From [Scytonema hofmanni] UTEX 2349 (GTDB lineage: Bacteria > Cyanobacteriota > Cyanobacteriia > Cyanobacteriales > Nostocaceae): a stretch of DNA of 64,000 nucleotides. Below are positions 17,431 through 25,388 of the stretch, in pieces; the stretch's first letter is position 1, and every line of letters starts with the position of its first letter. The position numbers were made by a program, and so were the translations under genes. The stretch lies in NCBI RefSeq assembly GCF_000582685.1, contig NZ_KK073768.1, forward strand, positions 96,809-160,808, given 5' to 3'. Below the pieces are notes generated by a model that searched no databases, was not told the DNA's origin, and saw nothing but the letters and a program-made list of their open reading frames with translations.

Positions 17431-17443
17431 TATTTATCGAGTC

Positions 17444-17464
17444 ACTATATTTAAAAGATATAGT
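17444..17464. promoter_or_regulatory. Candidate LysR operator
   Basis: A perfect inverted repeat ACTATAT-N7-ATATAGT lies between the divergent LysR and aspartoacylase genes, with another ATATAGT half-site near 17490. This spacing and AT-rich dyad fit an LTTR binding site. No binding data exist. Confidence 0.5.
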
Positions 17465-17553
17465 TTATTAATAAACAAAATATTGGACATATAGTATCAT
17501 TTTTATCTATTGTGATAGAGATAGACCAAGCAATAAGGTTTTGTGGCAACAGT

Positions 17554-18453
17554 ATGAACAAAATTAATCGTGTAGCAATTGTTGGGGGAACACACGGAAA
17601 TGAATTCACAGGAGTATACCTGATCAAAAAGTTTGAGCAGCAGTTAAACTTAGTTAAACGCCCTAGTTTTGAAACTCTAACATTATTGGGAAATCCCGAA
17701 GCTTTTAAAGAAAGCAGACGATATATTGATCGAGATTTAAATCGCAGCTTTTTCAGTCAAGATTTGCAGAATTCAACACTTACTGGTTATGAAGAAATGC
17801 GGGCAAAAGTTATTGAAAAAATGCTTGGACCCAAAGGCAAATCTCAGGTAGATGTAATTATAGATTTGCACAGTACAACTGCAAATATGGGGTTGAGTAT
17901 CCTTTTAGGCGAACTGCATCCATTTACTTTACAATTAGCTGCTTATTTGACTTCAATTAATCCAGAGGTAAAAGTTTGTTATACGCAACTTAAGCAAGAA
18001 AGTAATTTACTTCGTTCTCTCTGCAATTTTGGTTTTGCGATTGAAGTCGGTCCAGTAGCTCAAGCTGTTTTGAACGCAGAATTATTTCAAAAAACAGAGG
18101 AACTTGTATACGCAGTTTTGGATTATCTAGAAAGAAGCAACCAAGGTATAATTGAAAATATAAATACCCCGCTGACAGTTTATCGATATGCTTCTGTTAT
18201 TGATTTTCCCAGAAACGAGCATGGGGAAATTAAAGCGATGATTCACCCGCAACTTCAGTTTCAAGATTATCAAGCTCTTCATCCTGGTGATCCGATTTTT
18301 CTCACCTTTGATGGAAAGGCGATCGCCTATGATGGAACATCAACCGTTTATCCAATTTTTATCAACGAAGCGGCATACTATGAGAAAGGTATTGCTATGT
18401 GTTTAACCGAGAAACAACAGCTTGAAGTGATACCAACACTTAGTTCCGATTGA
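17554..18453 (+). CDS. Aspartoacylase
   Basis: This zinc carboxypeptidase-fold enzyme of the AspA/ASPA family hydrolyses N-acetyl-aspartate-type substrates. Zinc ligands are visible at GGTHGNEFTG (His14, Glu17, counted from this ATG) and DLHSTTANMG; the catalytic Glu is in FAIEVGP. The frame is open back to a GTG at 17512, but the ATG at 17554 gives the usual family N-terminus (MNKINRVAIVGG), so I prefer it. Length (299 residues) is normal. It is divergent from a LysR regulator, suggesting inducible expression. The physiological substrate in cyanobacteria is uncertain; succinylglutamate desuccinylases are the nearest alternative family. Confidence 0.88.
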   Translation: MNKINRVAIVGGTHGNEFTGVYLIKKFEQQLNLVKRPSFETLTLLGNPEAFKESRRYIDRDLNRSFFSQDLQNSTLTGYEEMRAKVIEKMLGPKGKSQVDVIIDLHSTTANMGLSILLGELHPFTLQLAAYLTSINPEVKVCYTQLKQESNLLRSLCNFGFAIEVGPVAQAVLNAELFQKTEELVYAVLDYLERSNQGIIENINTPLTVYRYASVIDFPRNEHGEIKAMIHPQLQFQDYQALHPGDPIFLTFDGKAIAYDGTSTVYPIFINEAAYYEKGIAMCLTEKQQLEVIPTLSSD

Positions 18454-18490
18454 AGTAGCGGCTTTCATCAATTATAAATGTGACTGTGGC

Positions 18491-18595
18491 TTAATTTTCT
18501 TCAAGCACTGCCGTGAATATCTCACGGACTTCAGCTTCATCATCCCCAATCAAGATTCCCACACCGGCTAAGGATGGGATATCCGCAATTGGCAT
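18491..18595 (-). pseudogene. 34-codon open frame, possible gene remnant
   Basis: A short minus-strand frame (ATG at 18595, stop 18491-18493) encodes a protein-like peptide with IADIPSLAGVGILIGDDEAE and a helical REIFTAVLEEN end. It looks more protein-like than chance and may be the C-terminal stub of a lost gene or a tiny gene. I cannot assign a family. Confidence 0.3.
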
Positions 18596-18654
18596 TTCTA
18601 TGTCGATATTGCTACAGTAGATACAACTTGATAAAATACTTCTAGTTTACTACT

Positions 18655-18996
18655 ATGAACAATCTTTCTAATCGCAATCCAGAGAACTTTGGTTCTGAAG
18701 CAGTTAATAACAACTTGTGGCAATATATTAAATCTCTGAATCCAGAAATGGTTGCCCAACTATCCAAGCCTACATCACCAGAAGTACTTCAAGCAATTGA
18801 ACGCACCGTTGTTAGCATGTTGGGTGGCTTACCTTCAGAAGACTTCGATATCGAAATTACCACTAGTCGTCAACACTTGGGTATGTTGTTAGGATCTGCC
18901 ATGCTTAATGGTTACTTCTTACATAACGTACAGCAACGCTTGGAATTTGAAAAGTCATTGCAGTTAACAGAAGTTGATTCACCAGACACTGTTTAA
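18655..18996 (+). CDS. DUF760 family protein
   Basis: This 113-residue soluble protein matches the cyanobacterial and plastid DUF760 pattern: LWQYIKSLNPEMVAQLSKP, EVLQAIERTVVSMLGGLP, then ITTSRQHLGMLLGSAMLNGYFL. The family is widespread in oxygenic phototrophs and has no established function. Length is typical. It is monocistronic and followed by a strong hairpin at 19016-19057. Confidence 0.85.
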   Translation: MNNLSNRNPENFGSEAVNNNLWQYIKSLNPEMVAQLSKPTSPEVLQAIERTVVSMLGGLPSEDFDIEITTSRQHLGMLLGSAMLNGYFLHNVQQRLEFEKSLQLTEVDSPDTV

Positions 18997-19015
18997 TCTG
19001 TATGTTAAAAGCGTT

Positions 19016-19057
19016 TAATTAGGGTGCGCTCAGATTTTCTGAAGTACACCCTAATTA
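19016..19057 (+). terminator. Hairpin after DUF760 gene
   Basis: A perfect 11-bp stem (TAATTAGGGTG / CACCCTAATTA) surrounds a partly paired loop containing TCAGA/CTGA. It lies 20 bases past the stop codon. A T-tract is lacking, so termination strength is uncertain. Confidence 0.6.
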
Positions 19058-19143
19058 CTAATTAATAGTAATAAAAATACAATAACCGTTGTAGATACGT
19101 TTTTTTCGTAACGTCTCCACAATATATAGCAATCCTAAATAAA

Positions 19144-19211
19144 AGCGTGAAAATTAGCGCTGTTCAGATTCCCGACTTCTTTAAGAAGTCGGGAATCTAA
19201 CTTTTCACGCT
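19144..19211. repeat. Nested hairpin element upstream of Mg-chelatase gene
   Basis: The outer arms AGCGTGAAAA / TTTTCACGCT enclose an inner 16-bp stem AGATTCCCGACTTCTT with its exact complement. A related inner hairpin (AGATCCCCGACTTC) lies just after the same gene at 23106-23139. The family is a dispersed palindrome; here it may also form an RNA structure in the leader. Confidence 0.6.
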
Positions 19212-19322
19212 GTCCAGAACATCGCGGACTTAGTTCGTAGAGCCAGCAGTTTCCAGTCTGTTCGCGTAGCGTGCGCTCGGCGCAGGGCTTAAAATTAAGA
19301 TGGAGTGTTTACCACTTAACTC

Positions 19323-22300
19323 ATGAAACGCATTGTTTTGATTGCTGGATTTGAATCGTTCAACGCTGATTTATACAGAAAAGCAGCTTCAAAAGCTAAC
19401 TTACGCTGTGGTGAGTTGGATATTCGCGTATTTAGCGATCGCGATATTACCACCAAACGCACCGAGGTGGAAGCAGCACTTCATAACGCAGATGTGTTTT
19501 TTGGCAGCTTACTATTTGATTATGACGAAGTTTTGTGGTTGCGCGATCGCGTTTCTCAAATTCCCATCCGTTTGGTGTTCGAGTCAGCTTTAGAATTGAT
19601 GAGTTTAACTAAATTGGGTGATTTTGCTATTGGTGATAGACCCAAAGGAATGCCAAAACCAGTTAAATTCATCCTTGATAAGTTTAGCAATGGACGAGAA
19701 GAAGACAAACTTGCAGGTTACATCAGCTTCTTAAAAATTGGTCCCAAACTTCTCAAATTTGTGCCAGTGCAAAAAGTCCAAGACTTACGCAACTGGTTAA
19801 TTATCTATGGTTACTGGAATGCTGGTGGGGCAGAAAACGTAGCCGCATTATTTTGGATATTAGCAGAAAAATATTTAGATTTAAAAATAGGCGAAATTCC
19901 TCCACCCATCGAAACTCCTAATATGGGATTGCTTCATCCCGATTATCAAGGGTTTTTTGAATCTCCGCAAGAATATTTAAAGTGGTATGAGGAGAGGTTA
20001 AAAGGGAAAAAGTCCCAATTCCCTATGCCCCATGCCCCATGCCCCATGCCCCATTCCCCAGTTATTGGAATTTTACTTTATCGCAAACACGTTATTACAA
20101 AACAACCTTATATTCCGCAATTAATTCGTAGTTTTGAAGAAGCTGGTTTGATACCTTTACCCATTTTTATTAATGGTGTTGAAGGACATGTTGCTGTGCG
20201 CGATTGGATGACCAGCGACTATGAAACGCAGCAACGAAATAATGGTAATATTCAAACACCTTCCCTGTCCAACGAAGCAGTAAAAGTGGATGCGATCCTA
20301 TCTACAATTGGCTTTCCTTTGGTGGGTGGTCCTGCTGGTTCAATGGAAGCAGGACGCCAAACGCAAATTGCGGTAAAAATCCTTGCTGCCAAGAATGTAC
20401 CTTACATCGTCGCTGCACCATTGCTAATTCAAGATATTTACTCTTGGACACGTCAAGGTATTGGAGGCTTGCAAAGTGTCGTATTATATGCATTGCCAGA
20501 ACTAGACGGCGCTATTGATACAATTCCTCTCGGTGGGTTGGTGGGAGAGCAAATTTATCTTGTTCCCGAACGAGTGCAGAGATTGATTGCGAGAGTGAAA
20601 AGCTGGGTTGCGTTGCGTCGAAAACCTGCATCAGAGAGGAAAATAGCGATTATTTTGTATGGTTTTCCACCTGGGTACGGTGCAACAGGAACAGCTGCAT
20701 TATTAAATGTACCGCGATCGCTTCTCAATTTTCTCCAGGCACTGCAAAATCAAGGTTATGCTGTGGGCAATTTGCCTGTAGATGGGGAAGAATTGATTCG
20801 TCAGGTGAAAGACGCGGACGAAGAGATAGGAACCGCAGATAAACGCAGATTAACGCAGATGGATATCAGCGTTCATTCGCGTTCATCTGCGGTTAATACT
20901 GTCAACGCGAAAACTCTCGAAAAATGGTTGGGATATCTCAGCACATCTCGCATCGAAAAACAATGGAAATCTCTTACGGGTACGGGAATTAAAACTTCCG
21001 GTGATGAGTTTCATATTGGCGGCATTCAGTTAGGAAATATTTGGATTGGTGTACAACCACCTTTAGGTATACAAGGTGATCCGATGCGGTTAATGTTTGA
21101 ACGAGATTTAACGCCGCATCCTCAATATGCAGCTTTCTACAAATGGCTGCAAAATGAGTTTCAAGCTGATGCTGTGGTGCATTTTGGAATGCACGGTACT
21201 GTGGAATGGTTGCCTGGTACGCCGTTAGGAAATACGGGTTATTCTTGGTCGGATATTTTGTTAGGAAATTTGCCGAATCTATATATATATGCGGCGAATA
21301 ATCCTTCTGAATCAATTTTGGCGAAGCGTCGCGGTTATGGTGTGTTAATTTCTCACAATGTACCTCCTTATGGACGTGCGGGTTTGTATAAGGAGTTAAT
21401 TTCTTTGCGGGATTTGATTGCGGAGTATCGTGAAGATTCGGAAAAGAATTATGCTTTGAAGGAAGTGATTTGTAAGAAGGTTGTTGATACTGGTTTAGAT
21501 GCAGATTGTCCGTTTGATGATGCGAAACGTTTGGGGATTTCGTTTAGTCCGGAGAATGTGCGGCTGTTTAGTGGACATGCTTTTAATGATTATTTGGTTA
21601 AGTTGTATGAGTATTTGCAAGTGTTAGAATCTCGGCTTTTTTCTTCCGGTTTGCATATTTTGGGGGAAGCGCCGAATGATGAGGAGATGAGGGGGTATTT
21701 GGAGGCTTATTTTGGAGAAAACGAACCGCAGAGGCGCAGAGAACGCAGAGAGGAGGAGGAGGAAATTAGAGGTTTGTTGATGCAATCTACGGATGAGTTG
21801 ACGAATCTTTTAAGGGGCTTAAATGGTGAGTATATTATGCCTGCGCCTGGTGGTGATTTGTTGCGGGATGGTTCTGGTGTGTTGCCTACGGGGAGAAATA
21901 TTCATGCTTTAGATCCTTATAGAATGCCTTCTGCTGGTGCTTATGAAAGGGGGAGGGAGATAGGTAAAAAAATTATTTCCCAGCATTTAGATGAGTATGG
22001 TAAATATCCGGAAACTGTGGCGGTGATGTTATGGGGTTTGGATGCAATTAAGACGAAGGGGGAGTCTTTAGGTATTCTTTTGGAGTTGGTGGGGGCTGAA
22101 CCTGTGAAGGAGGGGACAGGACGCATTGTTCGTTATCAATTAAAGCCTTTGGCTGAGGTTGGACATCCCAGAATTGATGTTTTGGCAAATTTATCTGGTA
22201 TTTTTCGTGATAGTTTTGTCAACATTATTGAGTTGTTGGATGATTTGTTTCAAAGAGCGGCTGATGCGGATGAATCTGAAGATAAGAATTTTATTAGAAA

Positions 22301-23069
22301 ACATGCTTTAGTTTTGAAAGCACAAGGTATTGAAAATGCTTCTGCGAGATTATTTTCTAATCCGGCTGGTGATTTTGGTTCGTTGGTAAATGATAGAGTT
22401 GTTGATGGGAATTGGGAATCTGGCGAAGAGTTGGGGGATACTTGGCAAGGTCGCAATGTTTTCAGTTACGGTAGACAGGATAAGGGTCAAGCTAGACCAG
22501 AAGTATTAATGGAGTTGTTAAAAACAAGCGATCGCATTGTTCAAGAAATCGATTCGGTAGAATACGGTTTGACTGATATTCAAGAATATTACGCTAATAC
22601 TGGCGGTTTGAAAAAGGCAGCAGAAAAGCAAAGTAAGAAGAAGGTTACAACCAGCTTTGTAGAAAGTTTCTCGAAAGATACTACACCCCGCAATCTCGAT
22701 GATTTACTGCGGATGGAGTATCGCAGCAAGTTGCTAAATCCTAAATGGGCAGAAGCAATGGCAAATCAAGGTTCTGGTGGTGCGTTTGAAATTTCCCAAC
22801 GCATGACGGCTTTGATTGGTTGGGGTGGTACTGCGGATTTTACGGATGATTGGGTATACGACCAAGCCGCAGATACTTACGCATTAGATGCAGAGATGGC
22901 GGAAAGATTGCGAAAGTCGAATCCAGAAGCTTTCCGCAATATTATCGGGAGAATGTTAGAAGCTTCAGGACGCGGTTTTTGGAATGCTGATACAGATAAG
23001 TTGGATAAATTGCGTGAGTTATATGAGTTGACAGATGAGGAAATTGAAGGTGTAACAATTTCAGCATAG
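19323..23069 (+). CDS. bchH: Magnesium chelatase subunit H
   Basis: This 1248-residue porphyrin-binding subunit of Mg-chelatase, with the ChlI/ChlD ATPase subunits, inserts Mg2+ into protoporphyrin IX, the first committed chlorophyll step. Conserved blocks are easily read: GYWNAGGAENVAALFW, GGPAGSMEAGRQTQI, FPPGYGATGTAALLNVP, FGMHGTVEWLPGTPLG, YGRAGLYKELISLRDLI, PTGRNIHALDPYRMPS and WGLDAIKTKGES. It looks like the shorter BchH-like paralogue rather than the longer ChlH (about 1330 residues). Three in-frame repeat-derived inserts occur near residues 230-246, 502-526 and 798-814, between conserved blocks. The end is marked by a good terminator. chlI and chlD are not in the window. Confidence 0.93.
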   Translation: MKRIVLIAGFESFNADLYRKAASKANLRCGELDIRVFSDRDITTKRTEVEAALHNADVFFGSLLFDYDEVLWLRDRVSQIPIRLVFESALELMSLTKLGDFAIGDRPKGMPKPVKFILDKFSNGREEDKLAGYISFLKIGPKLLKFVPVQKVQDLRNWLIIYGYWNAGGAENVAALFWILAEKYLDLKIGEIPPPIETPNMGLLHPDYQGFFESPQEYLKWYEERLKGKKSQFPMPHAPCPMPHSPVIGILLYRKHVITKQPYIPQLIRSFEEAGLIPLPIFINGVEGHVAVRDWMTSDYETQQRNNGNIQTPSLSNEAVKVDAILSTIGFPLVGGPAGSMEAGRQTQIAVKILAAKNVPYIVAAPLLIQDIYSWTRQGIGGLQSVVLYALPELDGAIDTIPLGGLVGEQIYLVPERVQRLIARVKSWVALRRKPASERKIAIILYGFPPGYGATGTAALLNVPRSLLNFLQALQNQGYAVGNLPVDGEELIRQVKDADEEIGTADKRRLTQMDISVHSRSSAVNTVNAKTLEKWLGYLSTSRIEKQWKSLTGTGIKTSGDEFHIGGIQLGNIWIGVQPPLGIQGDPMRLMFERDLTPHPQYAAFYKWLQNEFQADAVVHFGMHGTVEWLPGTPLGNTGYSWSDILLGNLPNLYIYAANNPSESILAKRRGYGVLISHNVPPYGRAGLYKELISLRDLIAEYREDSEKNYALKEVICKKVVDTGLDADCPFDDAKRLGISFSPENVRLFSGHAFNDYLVKLYEYLQVLESRLFSSGLHILGEAPNDEEMRGYLEAYFGENEPQRRRERREEEEEIRGLLMQSTDELTNLLRGLNGEYIMPAPGGDLLRDGSGVLPTGRNIHALDPYRMPSAGAYERGREIGKKIISQHLDEYGKYPETVAVMLWGLDAIKTKGESLGILLELVGAEPVKEGTGRIVRYQLKPLAEVGHPRIDVLANLSGIFRDSFVNIIELLDDLFQRAADADESEDKNFIRKHALVLKAQGIENASARLFSNPAGDFGSLVNDRVVDGNWESGEELGDTWQGRNVFSYGRQDKGQARPEVLMELLKTSDRIVQEIDSVEYGLTDIQEYYANTGGLKKAAEKQSKKKVTTSFVESFSKDTTPRNLDDLLRMEYRSKLLNPKWAEAMANQGSGGAFEISQRMTALIGWGGTADFTDDWVYDQAADTYALDAEMAERLRKSNPEAFRNIIGRMLEASGRGFWNADTDKLDKLRELYELTDEEIEGVTISA
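20011..20060. repeat. Tandem CCCCATG repeat inside Mg-chelatase H
   Basis: Heptamer units of CCCCATG are read through as Met-Pro-His/Cys-Pro residues (FPMPHAPCPMPHSP). The same heptamer is typical of intergenic tandem repeats in Nostocales. The frame is kept. Confidence 0.75.
20825..20900. repeat. CGCAGAT-type repeat inside Mg-chelatase H
   Basis: The run AACCGCAGATAAACGCAGAT and its inverted partner GTTCATCTGCGGTTAA form a stem-like element within the coding sequence, read as a polar segment (TADKRRLTQMDISVHSRSSA). Related CGCAGA units recur at 21725-21750. Confidence 0.7.
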
Positions 23070-23105
23070 ACCGCAGTCTAGCCAAAGTGAAAATTGCCCT
23101 TCTTC

Positions 23106-23139
23106 AGATCCCCGACTTCGTAAGAGAAGTCGGGGATCT
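23106..23139 (+). terminator. Terminator of Mg-chelatase H gene
   Basis: A 14-bp perfect stem (AGATCCCCGACTTC with its complement) and a 6-base loop are followed by TGTTTTT. It lies 37 bases past the stop codon. It belongs to the same palindrome family as 19144-19211. Confidence 0.75.
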
Positions 23140-23192
23140 TGTTTTTAGGACTGCTATAGAAAAAATATCATAATTTATGAGGCAAACTATCT

Positions 23193-24071
23193 TTATCCTT
23201 TCAACAGGACTTGACGACGACTAGCCCACCAAGCAAATCCAGCACCAGTCACAAACATTAGCAGACCATAAATTGCCCCAGGAATAGCCATTGTGGGAGT
23301 ATTCAGCAGCGTCGGAGTAGAAGCGATCGCGATCGCTAGAGTTCCATTTTGAATTCCTACTTCTACTGTAATTGCCGTAACGCTTTTTTCTCCTAATCGG
23401 GTTAAAGTAGCGATCGCAAAACCTAAAGCCATTGCAACCACATTCAAAACCAGAGTTGCCAAGCCCACATCTATTACGTAAGAAACAAAATTATTCCGTT
23501 CTCGCAGCAGCACTCCAGTAATTACCACCGCCAGGAAAAATAAAGACAGCCACTTTACAGCTTTATCTGCCTTGTCTGCCAATCCAGGTGCATACCGCTT
23601 GGCTGTCATCCCAATTGCTATAGGTAGAAGTGTAATCACCGCAATCTGCAAAACAGTGTTTAAGAAAGGTAACTGTAGCGTTGTTCCTTCCCCCAAAAAT
23701 CTCTGCATTGACAAATTTACTACCAGAGGAATCGTAAAAACCGTAATGAAACTACTAATAGCTGTTAGCGTCACAGAAAGAGCAACATCACCCCCAGCCA
23801 AAAACGTAATCATATTAGAAGTAGCGCCACCGGGACAGGCTGCTAAAATCATCACACCTACTGCTAATTGTGGGTCAAGGGGAAATACTGACGCAATGCC
23901 AAAGCCCACAATCGGCAACACGATCAACTGCGCCACTAAGCCAATCACCACCGCTTTGGGATAGATTACAACTCGCTTGAAGTCCTCTAGAGTCAAGGTT
24001 AACCCCATGCCCAACATGATAATAAATAGAGCTAGGGGCAGAAAAACAGCCGTCAGAAAATTTGCTTCCAT
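23193..24071 (-). CDS. Bile acid:sodium symporter (BASS) family transporter
   Basis: This 292-residue inner-membrane protein has about nine hydrophobic helices from residue 5 onward. BASS/SBF signatures are present: AACPGGATSNMITFLAGGDVAL (the crossover helix with the sodium-site residues, about 93-115) and VEVGIQNGTLAIAIA near the C-terminus. Members import organic acids such as pyruvate or 2-keto acids with Na+; in cyanobacteria the substrate of this branch is not settled. Length is normal. It converges with the Mg-chelatase gene and is divergent from the 24390 gene, with no operon partner. Confidence 0.88.
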   Translation of the reverse strand: MEANFLTAVFLPLALFIIMLGMGLTLTLEDFKRVVIYPKAVVIGLVAQLIVLPIVGFGIASVFPLDPQLAVGVMILAACPGGATSNMITFLAGGDVALSVTLTAISSFITVFTIPLVVNLSMQRFLGEGTTLQLPFLNTVLQIAVITLLPIAIGMTAKRYAPGLADKADKAVKWLSLFFLAVVITGVLLRERNNFVSYVIDVGLATLVLNVVAMALGFAIATLTRLGEKSVTAITVEVGIQNGTLAIAIASTPTLLNTPTMAIPGAIYGLLMFVTGAGFAWWASRRQVLLKG

Positions 24072-24389
24072 CCTTAACCCGTGTTGGTAATAATAAAAGT
24101 CCCTCTGGATTGTACCGTGTTATCGTTAAAATTCTAGTTATTGCTTGTGACAACTCAAATTCTAAATTATACACTGAAGAAAATGTAAACTTTTATGATT
24201 TTGTAGGCGATCGCACAGCTTTTATTTCCTCGCATATTTACTGTATTAAATGTTGCTAACAATTAACAATCGCTCAAATAACTAGTTTTCAGTAATTGCA
24301 ACAACTTACATTTTGATAACTATATCGTTATAACAGCAATAAGTGTTTAAATACTACTATTAAAAAAGTTATAAGATAAGGGTGCAAAA
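24072..24389. promoter_or_regulatory. Divergent AT-rich intergenic region
   Basis: This 318-bp spacer lies between the divergent BASS transporter and the 145-aa gene. One HIP1-like GCGATCGC lies near 24208. I see no gene, no clear dyad operator and no repeat element. Confidence 0.4.
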
Positions 24390-24827
24390 ATGAAACTTTC
24401 ACAGTTTGTAACATTCTACGAAGCTGGTAAATATGTCTATCAGCTATGGAACGAAATGCAGAATGATGGTAAAGAATATATCAGGGAGACATCCATAAAA
24501 AATAACAGTGGTCAGATATTAAAGGTTAAAGTTTGTTTTAACAGCGCTCGTCAACGCTATCTGCAAATTAACTTACCGTGGAATACGGAGCGAAAAATCC
24601 TCGCAGGGGTAGATAATTATCAACCGGGGGAATATTTAGCGATCACTCGTGATGAATGGCACATATTTTTTCTCCTTACCAATTTTCAGCATGATAGTGA
24701 GCTTTATGCTTATGCCCAGAAAATTGTCAATAGGTTGGTGGATAAAGCTAATAATAACGAAAATCAAAAGCGATCGCTTATATCACCTCCTACACAACTA
24801 CACCAAGCTAAAAGTCAAGTAGCTTAA
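24390..24827 (+). CDS. Hypothetical protein, 145 aa
   Basis: This is a soluble 145-residue protein with a mixed alpha/beta character. It opens MKLSQFVTFYEAGKYVYQLWNEMQ, continues with strands (ILKVKVCFNSARQRYLQINLPW) and ends in a helix plus a polar, probably disordered tail (NNENQKRSLISPPTQLHQAKSQ). No catalytic motif, signal peptide or membrane helix is seen. It lies 21 bp upstream of a HicB gene and may be co-transcribed with it. I do not recognise the family. Confidence 0.6.
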   Translation: MKLSQFVTFYEAGKYVYQLWNEMQNDGKEYIRETSIKNNSGQILKVKVCFNSARQRYLQINLPWNTERKILAGVDNYQPGEYLAITRDEWHIFFLLTNFQHDSELYAYAQKIVNRLVDKANNNENQKRSLISPPTQLHQAKSQVA

Positions 24828-24848
24828 AGATTAAATATAAACTTTTTT

Positions 24849-25085
24849 GTGAGGTATCTGGCAATGGAAAATTCTTTTACTGCGGTATTTGAAAAAGTAG
24901 ATGATTGGTATATTGGCTACATCCAAGAATTACCTGGTGCTAATGTTCAAGAGAAAACTTTGGAAGAAGCAAGGGAAAGTTGCACAGAAGCGATCGCACT
25001 AATCTTAATCTCGAATCGGCAACTTGCAGAACAACAAATTTCTGACAAAGAGGTTATCCGTGAAAAAATTACAGTCCAAATCTAG
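24849..25085 (+). CDS. HicB-family antitoxin
   Basis: This 78-residue protein of the short HicB type opens with strands FTAVFEKVDDWYIGYIQELPGANVQEKTLEEA, the hallmark order of a strand, a Gly/Pro-rich turn and the EEA helix. It is followed at once by an overlapping, degraded hicA frame. The likely ancestral system blocked translation by the HicA mRNA interferase. With the toxin apparently broken, the antitoxin would now be an orphan, perhaps kept to counter homologous toxins. The start chosen gives the usual N-terminus; 8 further upstream codons (from 24849) are possible non-native extension. Confidence 0.8.
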   Translation: MRYLAMENSFTAVFEKVDDWYIGYIQELPGANVQEKTLEEARESCTEAIALILISNRQLAEQQISDKEVIREKITVQI

Positions 25086-25246
25086 TCAAAAGACGTAAAC
25101 TGATTCGTTTCTCCTTTGAAGGTGGAAAGCATACCATCTACTACAATCTATTAAATAATAGAACTTCGGCAATTCCAAGACATACTGAGATTGTTGATAT
25201 TCTAGCTGTTAAGATTTGCAAAGATTTGGAAATTACTCCTCCTTAG
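25064..25246 (+). pseudogene. Degraded hicA toxin
   Basis: The frame ending TAG at 25244-25246 encodes RRKLIRF, then directly EGGKHTIYYN, NNRTSAIPRHTEI and ICKDLEI. This is a HicA of the double-stranded-RNA-binding fold type: the catalytic His (GGKH) and the RHTEI block are present. About eight residues that normally separate the first helix from the GGKH strand are missing, and no ATG, GTG or TTG start exists in frame after the upstream TGA at 25061. It overlaps the hicB end in another frame. I conclude it is a deletion-inactivated toxin. Confidence 0.65.
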
Positions 25247-25388
25247 TACAACATTGTACAAATTCGTAGCGAATCCTCTTAAAAAACTCTGCGTACCTCT
25301 GCGCTTTCCTCAGCGACCCTTTGCGTTAAAAAAGGCTATGATTTTACACAAAGCTGCACTCAGCAAGAATAGTAACTTGTAGGGACAG

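Noticed and set aside
23572..23964. Plus-strand 130-residue frame
   Set aside because: It lies fully antisense to the BASS transporter, which has clear family motifs; the frame is a by-product of that gene's codon pattern.
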